This document shows positions 35,923 through 45,143 of a stretch of 64,000 nucleotides of DNA, in pieces. Where the stretch lies: assembly GCA_018970945.1 (NCBI GenBank), contig JAGWVJ010000002.1, positions 62,001 through 126,000 on the forward strand, given 5' to 3'. A model generated the notes under the pieces. The model saw only the letters and a list, made by a program, of their open reading frames with translations, did not search any database and had not been told where the DNA came from. Made by a program: the position numbers and the translations under genes. How positions within the stretch are numbered: position 1 is the stretch's first letter; each line of letters starts with the position of its first letter. The stretch is from Cyanobacteria bacterium REEB417. Lineage in GTDB: Bacteria; Cyanobacteriota; Cyanobacteriia; PCC-6307; Cyanobiaceae.

Positions 35923-38781
35923 ATGAAGCGTCTGGCTCCGTCGACCCTGTTCAGACCGCGGTTGGCGATGTGGGCAGTGCCCTTGCTGGCGCTGTTGCTG
36001 TTGGCGATCGTGCTGGCCTCCAGGCTGATCATTGAATGGCTCTGGTTTGCCGAGTTCGAAGCCCAGGGCATGCTCCTGCGCCGCTGGCTGCTGCAGATCG
36101 CGGCGTTCACCCTGGTGATGGGGCTGGGGGTGCCCCTGCAGCTCCAGCAATTGCAGCGCTGCTGGCGTCTGCGGCAACAGTCTGCCCGCAAGGCTCTACC
36201 CGCGCAGCCGATCCTGGTCTTGGGGGCCTGGGGCTTGCCTCTGTTCCTGCTGGCGCTGCTGGTTCTGCTGACGGTCGGCCTCTCCTTTCTCTGGGTGCAG
36301 GCCCAGGGACTGATCGCTGAGCCCTTCAGCGGTCAGGTGATCACGGGGCTCTCCGGGGTGGTCGGCCTGCCCCTGGTGCTGGTGCTGAGCCTGGCCGTCG
36401 TGCTGCTGCCTGCGCTACTCCTGGCACCACGAACAAGTCTTCAGATCACCCTGGCTGCCGCGTTGGCGGCCTCTGCCACGGCCCTGGCGCGGGGTTGGAG
36501 CTTCTGGCTGCCGGCGCTGCTGGCTGTGCCCTTCGGCAAAGGGGATCCACTCACGGGTCTGGACCTGAGCTTCACGGTGCTGCAGCTGCCGGCCCTGCGC
36601 CTGATTCTCAGTGTGGTGTGTGCCCAGGCCGTCGTTGGTCTGGCGGGATGTCTCTGGCTCACCCTGACCGAATCCAGCAGCCTCAGCGATCTGCGCTATC
36701 CAGGCCTCAGCCGCGATCAGCAGCGGGTGCTGCAGCCCCAGCTTGCAGTTCTGGCCCTGGTGATCGCCGCTAGCAATGCACTGGCTCCCTTTGACCTGAT
36801 GGTTCAGGGCAGCGGCGTGGCCAGTGGTGCCGGCTGGGTTGACCTGCATGTGCGACTGCCACTGCGGTTGCTGCTGTCTGGCCTGCTGCTGCTGAGCTCG
36901 TTGGCACTGGTGCTGCCCCATGGCGGTAGCTGGCTCCGCCGAGGAGCCCTGCTGCCGTTGGCGGGCACAGCGCTGCTGGTGCCGCTCACCGAGCTGATCG
37001 GCGCGCCCGTGGTCCAACGTCTCTGGGTGCAGCCGCGGGAGCTGGCGGTCGAGACCCCCTACCTGCGGCGCAGCATCGAGGCCACCCGCGATGCCTTTGG
37101 GCTGTCGGCGGTCGAGGAGACGAATCTCGACCCCAGGCAGCGGCTCACACCCGCCGATCTGCGTGCGGCCCAGGGCACGGTGGCCAACATCCGCCTCTGG
37201 GACAGCCAACCACTGCTGGCCACCAACCGCCAGCTGCAGCAGTTGCGTCTCTACTACCGCTTCGCCTCGGCCGCTGTAGACCGCTACGCGCTGCGGGGCA
37301 ATCCCGCCATCAACGGCGCCCAGCAGGTGCTGATCGCGGCCCGGGAACTCGACACCGGCGGTCTGTCCAGGGGATCGGCCACCTGGCTCAACCGCCACCT
37401 GGTGTTCACCCACGGATATGGCTTCACGGTGTCGTCGGTGAATGCGGTGGGACCTGACGGCCTGCCGCTGTACTTCGTCAAGGATCTGGGCCGAGCCGGC
37501 CAGCTGCGCGGCATTCCCCAGCTGGGCATCGACACGGCTCAGGTCAAGGCGATGGTGCCAGTGGGGCGTCCGCGTCTGTATTTCAGTTCAGCGGCGGCGC
37601 CCTATGCCATTGCACCGACCCTGGTCCGTGAATTCGATTTTCCTGACGGCGATCTCAACGTCTACAACCATTACCAGGGCCGCGCCGGCATCGCCGTTGG
37701 CTCGCTGCCGCTTCGGCTGATGGCCTCGGTCTACCTGCAGGAACCCAGGCTGCTGGCCTCCGGCTCGCTCACCCGACGCTCCAGGTTGTTGATCCGGCGT
37801 CAGGTGAATGGGCGTCTGGCCCGGTTGCTCCCGTTTCTGCGCTTCGAAAGCCAGCCCTACCTCGTGACGGTTCGCATTCTCGGGAACCCGAGTTATTCGC
37901 CGAATCAGCACCAGTACTGGATGCTCGATGGCTTCACCACCAGCTCCAGCTATCCCTATTCGGATGCCAACAAAGCCGGGACCCGCTATTTCCGCAACCC
38001 CGTCAAGGCGGTGGTCGATGCCCATGACGGCAGGGTCTGGCTGTATGTCAGCGATCCCAGCGATCCGATCCTGCGCACCTGGCAGCGGGCTTTCCCTGAT
38101 CTGTTTGAACCCCTCAGCGCCATGCCACGGGAGCTCCAAGCCCACATGCAGGTGCCCCAGAGCCAGTTCAGCATTCAGGCCGAGCGCCTGCTTCGCTATC
38201 ACGTCACCGATGTGCGCACCTTCTACAACGGCGATGACGTCTGGTCGATCCCGCTGGAGATCTACGGCGACAGCAATGTGCCGATGCGTCCATATCACAT
38301 CACTCTGCAGCTGCCCGGGCAGACCAAGCCTGAGTTTGTGCTGCTGCTTCCGTTTTCGCCACTCAAGCGCTCCAACATGGTGGGCTGGCTGGCGGCCCGT
38401 AACGACCAGCCTCATTACGGCAGGCTGCAATTGGTGCGATTCCCCCAGCAGAGGCTGCTGCTCGGGCCGCAACAGGTGTCGGCGCTGATTGAGCAGGATC
38501 CCGAGATCAGCTATCAATTTGGACTCTGGAATCGGGTGGGTTCCCGTCTGGTCCATGGCAATCTGCTGGTGATGCCCGTTGGCAACGGCCTGCTCTACGT
38601 CGAACCCATCTACCTGCAATCGCGAAACAATGACATCCCCACTCTCGCCAGGGTGGTGGTCACCGATGGCGTCACCTTTGTGATGGAGCGCGATCTTGAT
38701 CAGGCCCTCAAGGAACTGGTCAACCGCAAGGGTGTCGCTGATCCGCTGCCCATGAGGCCTGAGGGTCTGCCGCAGGGCTGA
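35923..38781 (+). CDS. UPF0182 family large membrane protein
   Basis: 952 residues. The N-terminal third holds about seven hydrophobic segments (for example WAVPLLALLLLAIVLASRLI), and the rest is a large extracytoplasmic domain with LRLYYRFASAAVDRY, YGFTVSSVNAVG, YFSSAAAPYAI and a conserved end IPTLARVVVTDGVTFVMERD. This matches UPF0182, found in cyanobacteria and actinobacteria, function unknown; full length for the family. It is divergent from thrC with a 47-bp spacer and convergent with the aldolase gene. Confidence 0.92.
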   Translation: MKRLAPSTLFRPRLAMWAVPLLALLLLAIVLASRLIIEWLWFAEFEAQGMLLRRWLLQIAAFTLVMGLGVPLQLQQLQRCWRLRQQSARKALPAQPILVLGAWGLPLFLLALLVLLTVGLSFLWVQAQGLIAEPFSGQVITGLSGVVGLPLVLVLSLAVVLLPALLLAPRTSLQITLAAALAASATALARGWSFWLPALLAVPFGKGDPLTGLDLSFTVLQLPALRLILSVVCAQAVVGLAGCLWLTLTESSSLSDLRYPGLSRDQQRVLQPQLAVLALVIAASNALAPFDLMVQGSGVASGAGWVDLHVRLPLRLLLSGLLLLSSLALVLPHGGSWLRRGALLPLAGTALLVPLTELIGAPVVQRLWVQPRELAVETPYLRRSIEATRDAFGLSAVEETNLDPRQRLTPADLRAAQGTVANIRLWDSQPLLATNRQLQQLRLYYRFASAAVDRYALRGNPAINGAQQVLIAARELDTGGLSRGSATWLNRHLVFTHGYGFTVSSVNAVGPDGLPLYFVKDLGRAGQLRGIPQLGIDTAQVKAMVPVGRPRLYFSSAAAPYAIAPTLVREFDFPDGDLNVYNHYQGRAGIAVGSLPLRLMASVYLQEPRLLASGSLTRRSRLLIRRQVNGRLARLLPFLRFESQPYLVTVRILGNPSYSPNQHQYWMLDGFTTSSSYPYSDANKAGTRYFRNPVKAVVDAHDGRVWLYVSDPSDPILRTWQRAFPDLFEPLSAMPRELQAHMQVPQSQFSIQAERLLRYHVTDVRTFYNGDDVWSIPLEIYGDSNVPMRPYHITLQLPGQTKPEFVLLLPFSPLKRSNMVGWLAARNDQPHYGRLQLVRFPQQRLLLGPQQVSALIEQDPEISYQFGLWNRVGSRLVHGNLLVMPVGNGLLYVEPIYLQSRNNDIPTLARVVVTDGVTFVMERDLDQALKELVNRKGVADPLPMRPEGLPQG

Positions 38782-38797
38782 CTGGAGACCACCCCAT

Positions 38798-38821
38798 AAA
38801 AAAGGGCCCCTGACGGGGCCC
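38798..38821 (-). terminator. Rho-independent terminator after the aldolase gene
   Basis: On the minus strand a perfect GGGCCCC-GTCA-GGGGCCC stem is followed by a run of six T. It lies about 28 bp after the fba stop codon. On the plus strand the T-run is absent, so it terminates only the minus strand. Confidence 0.85.
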
Positions 38822-38848
38822 AGTGGGGTGATCGGTGCGGCCCCAGTC

Positions 38849-39922
38849 TCAGGCGGCAACGGCGGTCTTGGGATCCAGTGCGCCCTTGGCGTAAAGACCC
38901 GCGTAGTAGTTGATGTCGCGCTGCTTGATCTTGCTGGCGTTGCCGGCACACCAGAACTGCTGGTAACGATCGAGGCAGACCTGCTTCATGTAGGCCCGGG
39001 CGGGCTTGTTGAAGTGGCGGGGGTCAAAGTTGCCGGGGTCCTTGGCGGCGGCCTCACGGATGGCGGCGGTGAAGGCCAGACGGTTGTCGGTGTCGATGTT
39101 CACCTTGCGCACGCCGTTGCGGATGCCTTCCTGGATCTCCTCCACGGGCACGCCGTAGGTCTCGGGGATGGCGCCGCCGAACTTGTTGATCATGTCGAGC
39201 CATTCCTGGGGCACCGACGAGGAGCCGTGCATCACCAGATGGGTGTTGGGAATCGCCTTGTGGATCTCGGCGATGCGGCTAATGGCCAGCACTTCACCCG
39301 TGGGCTTGCGGGTGAACTTGTAGGCACCGTGGCTGGTGCCGATGGCGATGGCCAGCGCGTCGACCTTGGTCTTGCCCACGAAGTCGGCGGCCTCGGCGGG
39401 GTCGGTGAGCAGCTGGCTGTGGTCGAGCTTGCCCTCGAAGCCATGGCCGTCCTCGGCCTCGCCCATGCCGGTTTCCAGGGATCCCAGGCAGCCCAGTTCC
39501 CCCTCAACGCTGACGCCGATGGCGTGGGCCACGTCGACCACTTCCTTGGTGACGGCAACGTTGTAGTCGTAGCTGGCCGGAGTCTTGGCGTCGGCCATCA
39601 GCGAGCCATCCATCATGACCGAGGTGAAGCCGTTGGCTGCAGCGCCGTAGCAGGTGGCAGGGCTGTTGCCGTGGTCCTGGTGCATCACCACCGGGATGTC
39701 GGGATAGGTCTCGACCGCAGCCAGGATCAGGTGGCGCAGGAAGTTCTCGCCGGCGTACTGGCGGGCGCCGCGGGAGGCCTGCAGGATCACCGGGGAGTCG
39801 GTCTCGTGGGCCGCCTCCATGATCGACTGCACCTGCTCGAGGTTGTTCACGTTGAAGGCAGGAATGCCGTAGCCGTTCTCGGCGGCGTGGTCCAGCAGCA
39901 GGCGAAGCGGTACGAGCGCCAT
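38849..39922 (-). CDS. fbaA: Class II fructose-1,6-bisphosphate aldolase
   Basis: Zinc-dependent aldolase used in the Calvin cycle and gluconeogenesis. 357 residues starting [20 protein letters not shown]. Zinc ligands and catalytic Asp are visible in [11 protein letters not shown], the glutamate in [10 protein letters not shown], the next histidine in GTSHGAYKF, and the last in [10 protein letters not shown]. It ends with a strong terminator and is preceded by a region of about 490 bp holding a small gene. Confidence 0.97.
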   Translation of the reverse strand: MALVPLRLLLDHAAENGYGIPAFNVNNLEQVQSIMEAAHETDSPVILQASRGARQYAGENFLRHLILAAVETYPDIPVVMHQDHGNSPATCYGAAANGFTSVMMDGSLMADAKTPASYDYNVAVTKEVVDVAHAIGVSVEGELGCLGSLETGMGEAEDGHGFEGKLDHSQLLTDPAEAADFVGKTKVDALAIAIGTSHGAYKFTRKPTGEVLAISRIAEIHKAIPNTHLVMHGSSSVPQEWLDMINKFGGAIPETYGVPVEEIQEGIRNGVRKVNIDTDNRLAFTAAIREAAAKDPGNFDPRHFNKPARAYMKQVCLDRYQQFWCAGNASKIKQRDINYYAGLYAKGALDPKTAVAA

Positions 39923-40045
39923 GGGATGTCCTCGTGAAGGGGCAGAAGGGAGTGAACGAGCAGGCGGGCTGAAACCCGGTCTGCGCGCGAGTTTACGGGA
40001 TGCCCCCCTGCGGCCGATGTGTGTGGGGCAGCGCCGCAGCAGAAA

Positions 40046-40070
40046 GCCCCGCCCGGGGTCCGGACGGGGC
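40046..40070 (-). terminator. Probable terminator after the 39-residue gene
   Basis: On the minus strand a GC-rich hairpin (GCCCCG paired with CGGGGC, with an imperfect inner stem) is followed by TTTC. It lies about 30 bp after the stop of the small gene at 40101, so that gene has its own end. The T-run is short, so termination may be partial. Nothing else is seen between here and the aldolase start at 39922. Confidence 0.6.
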
Positions 40071-40100
40071 CGCAAACGGTGCAAGCCTCAACCGAGGACT

Positions 40101-40220
40101 TCAGTCGATCAGCTGCTGCTTGCGCAGCGACTGCACGGCGAAGCCGTTCTGCTTGGCGGCACGGCGGGCCTCGGCGGCCTGACGCACCATCTGTCTGGCT
40201 GTGGTGATGGACATGGACAT
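40101..40220 (-). CDS. Small basic protein, 39 residues, strong ribosome binding site
   Basis: ATG-started frame MSMSITTARQMVRQAAEARR followed by AAKQNGFAVQSLRKQQLID. It looks like a basic amphipathic helix. A clear Shine-Dalgarno, CTGGAGGC, lies five bases before the ATG, the best I saw in the window, and a terminator hairpin follows. Both support real translation despite the small size. A second ATG two codons in is possible. I do not recognise the family. The rest of the 490-bp spacer between aldolase and the oxidoreductase holds only a CCGGCAG/CTGCCGG hairpin (40293-40312). Confidence 0.7.
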   Translation of the reverse strand: MSMSITTARQMVRQAAEARRAAKQNGFAVQSLRKQQLID

Positions 40221-40416
40221 TGCCTCCAGGAACGATCCGGTCGTGACCGGGGTGGATGGCGCGTTGCTTCGGGGGCTTCCCTACTTCCACCTCCGGCAGC
40301 CAGGACTGCCGGGGCCAACGTAATGAAACAGTAGCCATCGCTACGGACGATCGGTGTTCGCTGAGATACCACACGACGCGATGGCCATCACCAACGTGTT
40401 GATCCCTGTGCTCTGA

Positions 40417-41487
40417 TCAGCGCAGGGTCTCGCGTGCCTGGTCGCAGCAGCGTTGGCTGCCGAGGGCCTCGAGCAGACCAGGCACCATTGGCCGTTGGGC
40501 GGTGATCGCGTCGGCCCACCAGTTGTGCAAACGCTCCACAGGTGCGATGCGCCCATCACCCCAGGTGCGCTTGAAGGCCAGCCGGGGATCGGCCGTCACC
40601 GGTCGCAGCGGCTCGCCCGCACGGGCCATCCACAGGCCGAACCCGTGCACGTAGTCGCTCTGGTTGTCGGAGCCGAGTACCAGGGTGGCCTCGCTGCCGT
40701 AGAGCTCGAGCCAGAAGCCCCGGCCGGCCCGGGTGACACTGGCCAGGTTCAGCTGGGCCGGCACCGGCTTCCCGGTTGAGGTCTGCAGCTCCATCTGGAT
40801 CAGGGCGATGTCTTCGGCATCCACCGGGAGTGGCTGGCCGTTGACGGGATCGGGACGCTCAGCCACGGCGGTGCCCAGCTGGGCATGCAGGCCGAGGCTG
40901 GGGCCCACCAGCCAGTGCAGCATGTCAAAGGCATGCGTGCCGAGGGCGCCCAGCACCCCGCCGCCCAGGTCGCGGCTCGCGTACCAGCTCCAGGGTCGGC
41001 GGGCATCGGCCCGGCTGCCCATCAGCCAGTCGAGCTTCACCAGCCAAGGCTCGCCGAGCACCCCCTGCTGCAACAGCTCGGCCAACTGCATGAACAGCGG
41101 CACGGCGCGGTATTCGAAATCGACAGCCACCGTCAGCCCCTTGGCTAGGGCCTGACGCTGCAGGTCCTCGACCTCGCCGGCGTGGAGACCGACGGGTTTT
41201 TCCAGCATCAGGTGCTTGCCGGCCTCCAGTGCCAGGCAGGCAAGGCCATGGCGCGGGCCCGGCGGTGTGGCGATCACCACGGCATCGAGCCCAGGGTCGG
41301 CCACCAGGGCTGCAAAGTCATCGGTTCCGGGGAGCTGGTTGCGCGCGCAGGCCCGCTCGAGCCGTTCGGCCCGTGGGTGCCACAGGGCCACCGGCTCCCA
41401 CAGCGGCGAGGCCCTGAGGGCTTCGAGATGCACCGTCTCGCCGAAGCCGAGACCAGCCACCGCCACGCGCAGAGAGGGTTTGCTCAT
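40417..41487 (-). CDS. Gfo/Idh/MocA-family oxidoreductase
   Basis: NAD(P)-dependent dehydrogenase, 356 residues. The Rossmann start reads RVAVAGLGFGETVHLEAL (GxGxxG), followed by AVVIATPPGPRHGLACLAL and the family motif GKHLMLEKPVGLHAGE with the catalytic Lys. C-terminal domain: GGVLGALGTHAFDMLHWL. Substrate unknown; usually a sugar or related polyol. The start overlaps the stop of the secreted-protein gene by 4 bp. Confidence 0.92.
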   Translation of the reverse strand: MSKPSLRVAVAGLGFGETVHLEALRASPLWEPVALWHPRAERLERACARNQLPGTDDFAALVADPGLDAVVIATPPGPRHGLACLALEAGKHLMLEKPVGLHAGEVEDLQRQALAKGLTVAVDFEYRAVPLFMQLAELLQQGVLGEPWLVKLDWLMGSRADARRPWSWYASRDLGGGVLGALGTHAFDMLHWLVGPSLGLHAQLGTAVAERPDPVNGQPLPVDAEDIALIQMELQTSTGKPVPAQLNLASVTRAGRGFWLELYGSEATLVLGSDNQSDYVHGFGLWMARAGEPLRPVTADPRLAFKRTWGDGRIAPVERLHNWWADAITAQRPMVPGLLEALGSQRCCDQARETLR

Positions 41488-41900
41488 GACCGCGGCGTGG
41501 CGCGGGGCGGGGCCAGCGCAGTGGCTGCAGCACAGCTCTGTTGCACCACGGCCTCGATCAGGGCGTCGCCCTCAATGGGTTGCCACTCGGCCTGCCAACG
41601 GGGGATGCCGTTGATCGAGGTATCACGGAAGAGATTCTGACCGCAATCGATCTGCATCACATACAGATCCCCCAGGATGCGAGGCTTTGTGGCCTCGGCA
41701 TCCTTGGCTTCGGCGGGCTGAAAGCGGCTCAGCACCGTGAGTTCGCCGTTGCGGCTGTAGCGCAGGCTGCCGGCGTCCCACCACTGGCGACCTGCAGCCG
41801 TGGCCGGCACTTCGTGCCAATCGACGGGACCGGCCATCACGGCGGCTGGGCAGGCCATCAGGCTGCACGTCAGAACCAGCGCCAACAGAAGGGTTCTCAT
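41484..41900 (-). CDS. Small secreted protein, unknown
   Basis: 138 residues with a typical signal peptide, [20 protein letters not shown] ending near VMAGP, then a mature part with [30 protein letters not shown] and a Cys near the C-terminus (QQSCAAA), so one disulfide is possible. Location: periplasm or thylakoid lumen. I know of comparable cyanobacterial proteins of unknown function. It overlaps both accD (ATGA) and the oxidoreductase gene (ATGA), so translation is probably coupled in an accD operon. Confidence 0.8.
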   Translation of the reverse strand: MRTLLLALVLTCSLMACPAAVMAGPVDWHEVPATAAGRQWWDAGSLRYSRNGELTVLSRFQPAEAKDAEATKPRILGDLYVMQIDCGQNLFRDTSINGIPRWQAEWQPIEGDALIEAVVQQSCAAATALAPPRATPRS

Positions 41901-42772
41901 GCCGGTTGCAGTGCAGGGCAGCCGTGCAGCCTCAGCAGGCTCGACAGGGTCTCCCTGAGGTCGGGCCGGGCCACGATCAGATCCACAAACCCGTGATCCC
42001 GCAGGTATTCGGCGGTCTGGAACCCGTCGGGCAGCTTTTCGCGCAGGGTCTGTTCGATCACCCGGCGTCCGGCAAAGCCGATCAGGGCCCTGGGTTCGGC
42101 CAGAATCAGATCCCCCAGCATCGCAAAGCTGGCGGTGACCCCGCCGGTGGTCGGATGGGTCAGCAGGGGTAGGTAGAGCAGGCCCGCCTCGCGGTGTCGT
42201 TGCAGGGCCCCTGAGATCTTGGCCATCTGCATCAGGCTGAGCATGCCCTCCTGCATGCGGGCTCCACCGGAGGCACACACGATCAAGACCGGCAGCCGTT
42301 GCGCCGTGGCGATCTCGATCAGCCGCGTGAGCTTTTCGCCCACCACCGAACCCATCGAGCCGCCCATGAAGCGGAAATCCATGACCCCCAGGGCCAGTGG
42401 ATGGCGGTCGACCCGGCACAGGCCGGTGATCACGGCATCGATCAGACCCGTGCTGCTCTGGCTGTCGCGCAGGCGGTCGGCATAGCTGCGTCGATCCTTG
42501 AAGGCCAGTGGATCGGTTGGACTCAGATCGCTGTCGATCGGTTCGAAGCTGCCGGGATCGGCGATCAGGGCGATCCGCTCGTCGCTGAAGATGCGATGGT
42601 GGTGGCCGCAGCCCTTGCACACGCTGGCGTTGGCCAGCAGGTCCTTGCGGTAGACGACCAGGCCGCATTCAGGGCATTTGCTCCACAGGCCATCCCCCTC
42701 ATCCACGTCCTGGGTGTTGCGCACCGCCGGGGCGGTTTTGCGGCGATCGGCAAACCAGTCGAACAGCGACAT
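41897..42772 (-). CDS. accD: Acetyl-CoA carboxylase, carboxyltransferase beta subunit
   Basis: First committed step of fatty-acid synthesis. 291 residues with the N-terminal zinc ribbon ([12 protein letters not shown] and [10 protein letters not shown]) and the crotonase-like carboxyltransferase domain ([57 protein letters not shown]). Full length for the family. It heads a three-gene run with 4-bp overlaps, upstream of a secreted protein and an oxidoreductase. Confidence 0.97.
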   Translation of the reverse strand: MSLFDWFADRRKTAPAVRNTQDVDEGDGLWSKCPECGLVVYRKDLLANASVCKGCGHHHRIFSDERIALIADPGSFEPIDSDLSPTDPLAFKDRRSYADRLRDSQSSTGLIDAVITGLCRVDRHPLALGVMDFRFMGGSMGSVVGEKLTRLIEIATAQRLPVLIVCASGGARMQEGMLSLMQMAKISGALQRHREAGLLYLPLLTHPTTGGVTASFAMLGDLILAEPRALIGFAGRRVIEQTLREKLPDGFQTAEYLRDHGFVDLIVARPDLRETLSSLLRLHGCPALQPA

Positions 42773-42918
42773 GGAATTCGGGGTGAGTCCAGGCGGCGTG
42801 GGCCTGCTTCCTGGAGCGTTGCACCATTAAAGGATCCGAACCCGTGGGCGCCTGGCGGCAGGTTGACTGTTCACGGGGCAAGCTGCTCGCGGTGACAGCC
42901 CTTCACGCCTGCATCAGC

Positions 42919-43737
42919 TCACAGGGGCAGCAGCACCAGCCAGAACCGGTTGCCCAGCAGCCAGACCGCCGCACCGCCCAGGGCAAGGAAGGGGCCAAAC
43001 GGAAAAGGCTGGCCGGGTTTGAGGCGGCCGCTGAGGCGCGCCACCAGTCCGAATGCCGCACCGCTGAACACCGCCAGCAGCATCGTGAGGCCAAGCCCTG
43101 TCAGCCCAAGCCAGCCACCCAGCAGGGCCGACAGCTTGGCATCGCCGAGGCCCAGGGCCGGTTGGCCCAGCAGCCGTTCGCCGGCGGCGCTCACCGCTTC
43201 GCTGCCCAACAGTCCAAGCGCCGCAGCCAGTAGGTGATGCAGCAGCAGCGCCCGGCCGATGCCGGCATCCTGGTGAAAGCCGATCGCCGCCGTGCTGAAC
43301 AGGCCCAGCACCAGGCCGATGCGGCAGAGGGGTTCAGGCAGCCACAGGTGGTCCAGATCGATCAGCACCAGAGGCACCAACCAACTCAGCAACAGCCAGC
43401 CGGCGATCAGCACCAGCCAGTCATCGGGTCTTGGGCCCAGGCCCGATGGTGCGGCCCACACCGCTGCCACCCAGAGGCCGGCGCTCATCAGCTCCACCAG
43501 CCAGTAGCGGATCGCGATCAAGGCGCCACAGTGGCGGCAGCGTCCGCGCAGCACCAGCCAGCTGACCAGTGGAATGTTGTCGAACCAATTGAGATCGGTT
43601 CCGCAGCGCGGGCAATGGCTGGCTGGAGCCACAATGGATTCCTGCCGTGGCAGCCGCCAGGCCACCACATTCAGAAAACTGCCCACACAGGCGCCGAACA
43701 CGGCGGCCAGCAGGCTCAGGGCTGCACTGGGGGGCAT
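42919..43737 (-). CDS. pilD: Prepilin peptidase and N-methyltransferase (A24)
   Basis: Bifunctional inner-membrane protease for type IV pilins and related pseudopilins. 272 residues, about eight hydrophobic segments. The cytoplasmic zinc site is CPRCGTDLNWFDNIPLVSWL with a second CRHC; the two catalytic aspartates are in LVLIDLDHLWLP and GLGDAKL. Start ATG 43737 (MPPSAALSLL). The upstream small gene overlaps it by 22 bp. Confidence 0.95.
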   Translation of the reverse strand: MPPSAALSLLAAVFGACVGSFLNVVAWRLPRQESIVAPASHCPRCGTDLNWFDNIPLVSWLVLRGRCRHCGALIAIRYWLVELMSAGLWVAAVWAAPSGLGPRPDDWLVLIAGWLLLSWLVPLVLIDLDHLWLPEPLCRIGLVLGLFSTAAIGFHQDAGIGRALLLHHLLAAALGLLGSEAVSAAGERLLGQPALGLGDAKLSALLGGWLGLTGLGLTMLLAVFSGAAFGLVARLSGRLKPGQPFPFGPFLALGGAAVWLLGNRFWLVLLPL

Positions 43738-44063
43738 GGTTCCTGCAGACGGGGTCGGGCGCGTCCCGGCCGGCCACCGGTTGAGGCAGGGCCCAGCAGC
43801 CACTCAGCCGGAACGAACTGTTCGTGGGGCAGCAGGGTGGGCCAGCGGAAGACCACCCGTCCCAGCTGCCCCTGAACGATCACACCCAACGGCGGCGGGG
43901 TCAGAGAACCACCGGCGCTCAGGTAGCTCCAATAGATACCGCGGGCCTGTCGGATCAGCAGGGCGCTGTTGATGCGGTCGAGCCGCAGCCAGGGCCGCCG
44001 GGCAGAACCATCCTGGCGATGGTCCAGGCGTTGGGAGCGGGCCGAAGCGATCTCGAACGACAC
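43716..44063 (-). CDS. Conserved cyanobacterial protein, 115 residues, unknown
   Basis: Reads RINSALLIRQARGIYWSYLS, then GGSLTPPPLGVIVQGQLG and RVVFRWPTLLPHEQFVPAEW, a compact block of regular composition, followed by a Pro/Arg-rich tail overlapping pilD by 22 bp. The block recurs in picocyanobacteria as far as I remember; no function is known. The start is a GTG at 44063 and the true N-terminus may differ. Confidence 0.65.
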   Translation of the reverse strand: MSFEIASARSQRLDHRQDGSARRPWLRLDRINSALLIRQARGIYWSYLSAGGSLTPPPLGVIVQGQLGRVVFRWPTLLPHEQFVPAEWLLGPASTGGRPGRARPRLQEPCPPVQP

Positions 44064-44177
44064 TGCTGCGCCATCCCCGCGTCGGTCATTGGAACCAAGC
44101 GTGGATGGGCTGGCGATGGTGGGCCTCCCCAGAGTCCTGATTCCAGACTAGACAGACCCACTCCAGTTCACCCAGGT

Positions 44178-45080
44178 TCAGCCCAAGGTCTTCTTGTCTT
44201 CGATCATGCGATGAATGATCGGGGTGAGGATCAGTTCCATCGCAAAACCCATCTTGCCGCCATTCACCACGATCGAGGTGGGGCTTGACATGAACGAGTC
44301 GTGAATCATGTCAAGCAGATAGGTGAAGTCAATCCCCCATTTCTCCCTGGCGCCCTTGCGGAAGTGGCAGATCACGAACGATTCGTCCGGGGTCGGGATG
44401 TTCCGGATCATGAACGGGTTTGAAGTGTCGACCGTTGGAACGCGCTGGAAGTTGATGTCGGTGCGGCTGAACTGGGGGCAGATGTGGTTGATGTAGTCGG
44501 GCATCCGCCGCAGGATCGTGTCCACGGTGGCCTCCGCCGAATAGCCCCGCTCGCTGTTGTCGCGGGCGATCTTCTGGATCCACTCCAGGTTGACGATCGG
44601 CACCACCCCCACGAGCAGGTCGGCCAGGCCGGCGACGTCGTAGCCGTCACCCTTCACACCGCCGTGCAGGCCTTCGTAGAAGAGCAGATCGGTGCCGCTG
44701 GGGATTGCTTCCCAGGGGGTGAACTGGCCGGGGGCCAGGTCGGTCCCCAGGCGACCGTTGTGCTGGGCGGCCTCCTCCACAGAATGCAGGTAGTAGCGCT
44801 TCTGACCGCTCCCTGATTCGCCGTAGCTCTGGAACAGCTCGGCCAGCTTGTCAAACAGGTTTGCCTCGGGGCCGAAGTGGCTGAAGTTTTCTCCCTTGGC
44901 CAGGGCAGCCGCCATGGCTTCCTTCATGGGGCCGCGCTCGTAGCGGTGATAGCTGTCGCCCTCGACCACGGCCGGGGTGATGCCTTCGCGCTTGAAAATC
45001 TGCTCGAAGGCCCGCTTGACAGTGCTGGTCCCTGCGCCTGAGGAGCCGGTGACGGCGACGACCGGGTGACGCTTCGACAT
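44178..45080 (-). CDS. prk: Phosphoribulokinase, proteobacterial-type (class I)
   Basis: Calvin-cycle kinase making ribulose-1,5-bisphosphate. 300 residues, VVAVTGSSGAGTSTVKRAF (P-loop), VVEGDSYHRYERGPMKEAM, NFSHFGPEANLFDKL, and FTYLLDMIHDSFMSSPTSIV. The P-loop region of typical cyanobacterial and plant PRK contains a redox-active Cys pair; here that part has no Cys, and only two Cys (HICPQF, FVICHF) appear in the protein. It therefore looks like the short proteobacterial class that alpha-cyanobacteria are known or expected to use. leuB lies upstream, in the same orientation. Confidence 0.93.
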   Translation of the reverse strand: MSKRHPVVAVTGSSGAGTSTVKRAFEQIFKREGITPAVVEGDSYHRYERGPMKEAMAAALAKGENFSHFGPEANLFDKLAELFQSYGESGSGQKRYYLHSVEEAAQHNGRLGTDLAPGQFTPWEAIPSGTDLLFYEGLHGGVKGDGYDVAGLADLLVGVVPIVNLEWIQKIARDNSERGYSAEATVDTILRRMPDYINHICPQFSRTDINFQRVPTVDTSNPFMIRNIPTPDESFVICHFRKGAREKWGIDFTYLLDMIHDSFMSSPTSIVVNGGKMGFAMELILTPIIHRMIEDKKTLG

Positions 45081-45143
45081 GCGCGGTGGGCGATGAACTG
45101 GGGCTGAGTTTGGCAGGTCGCCGGTCGCCACCCCTGCCGGGCT

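Noticed and set aside
37588-38949. 453-residue minus-strand frame opposite UPF0182 and running into the aldolase terminator
   Set aside because: It crosses a clear terminator and the aldolase end; composition is that of a shadow.
40293-40312. CCGGCAG/CTGCCGG hairpin as a terminator for the oxidoreductase gene
   Set aside because: Perfect 7-bp stem but no T-run on either strand; kept only as a note.
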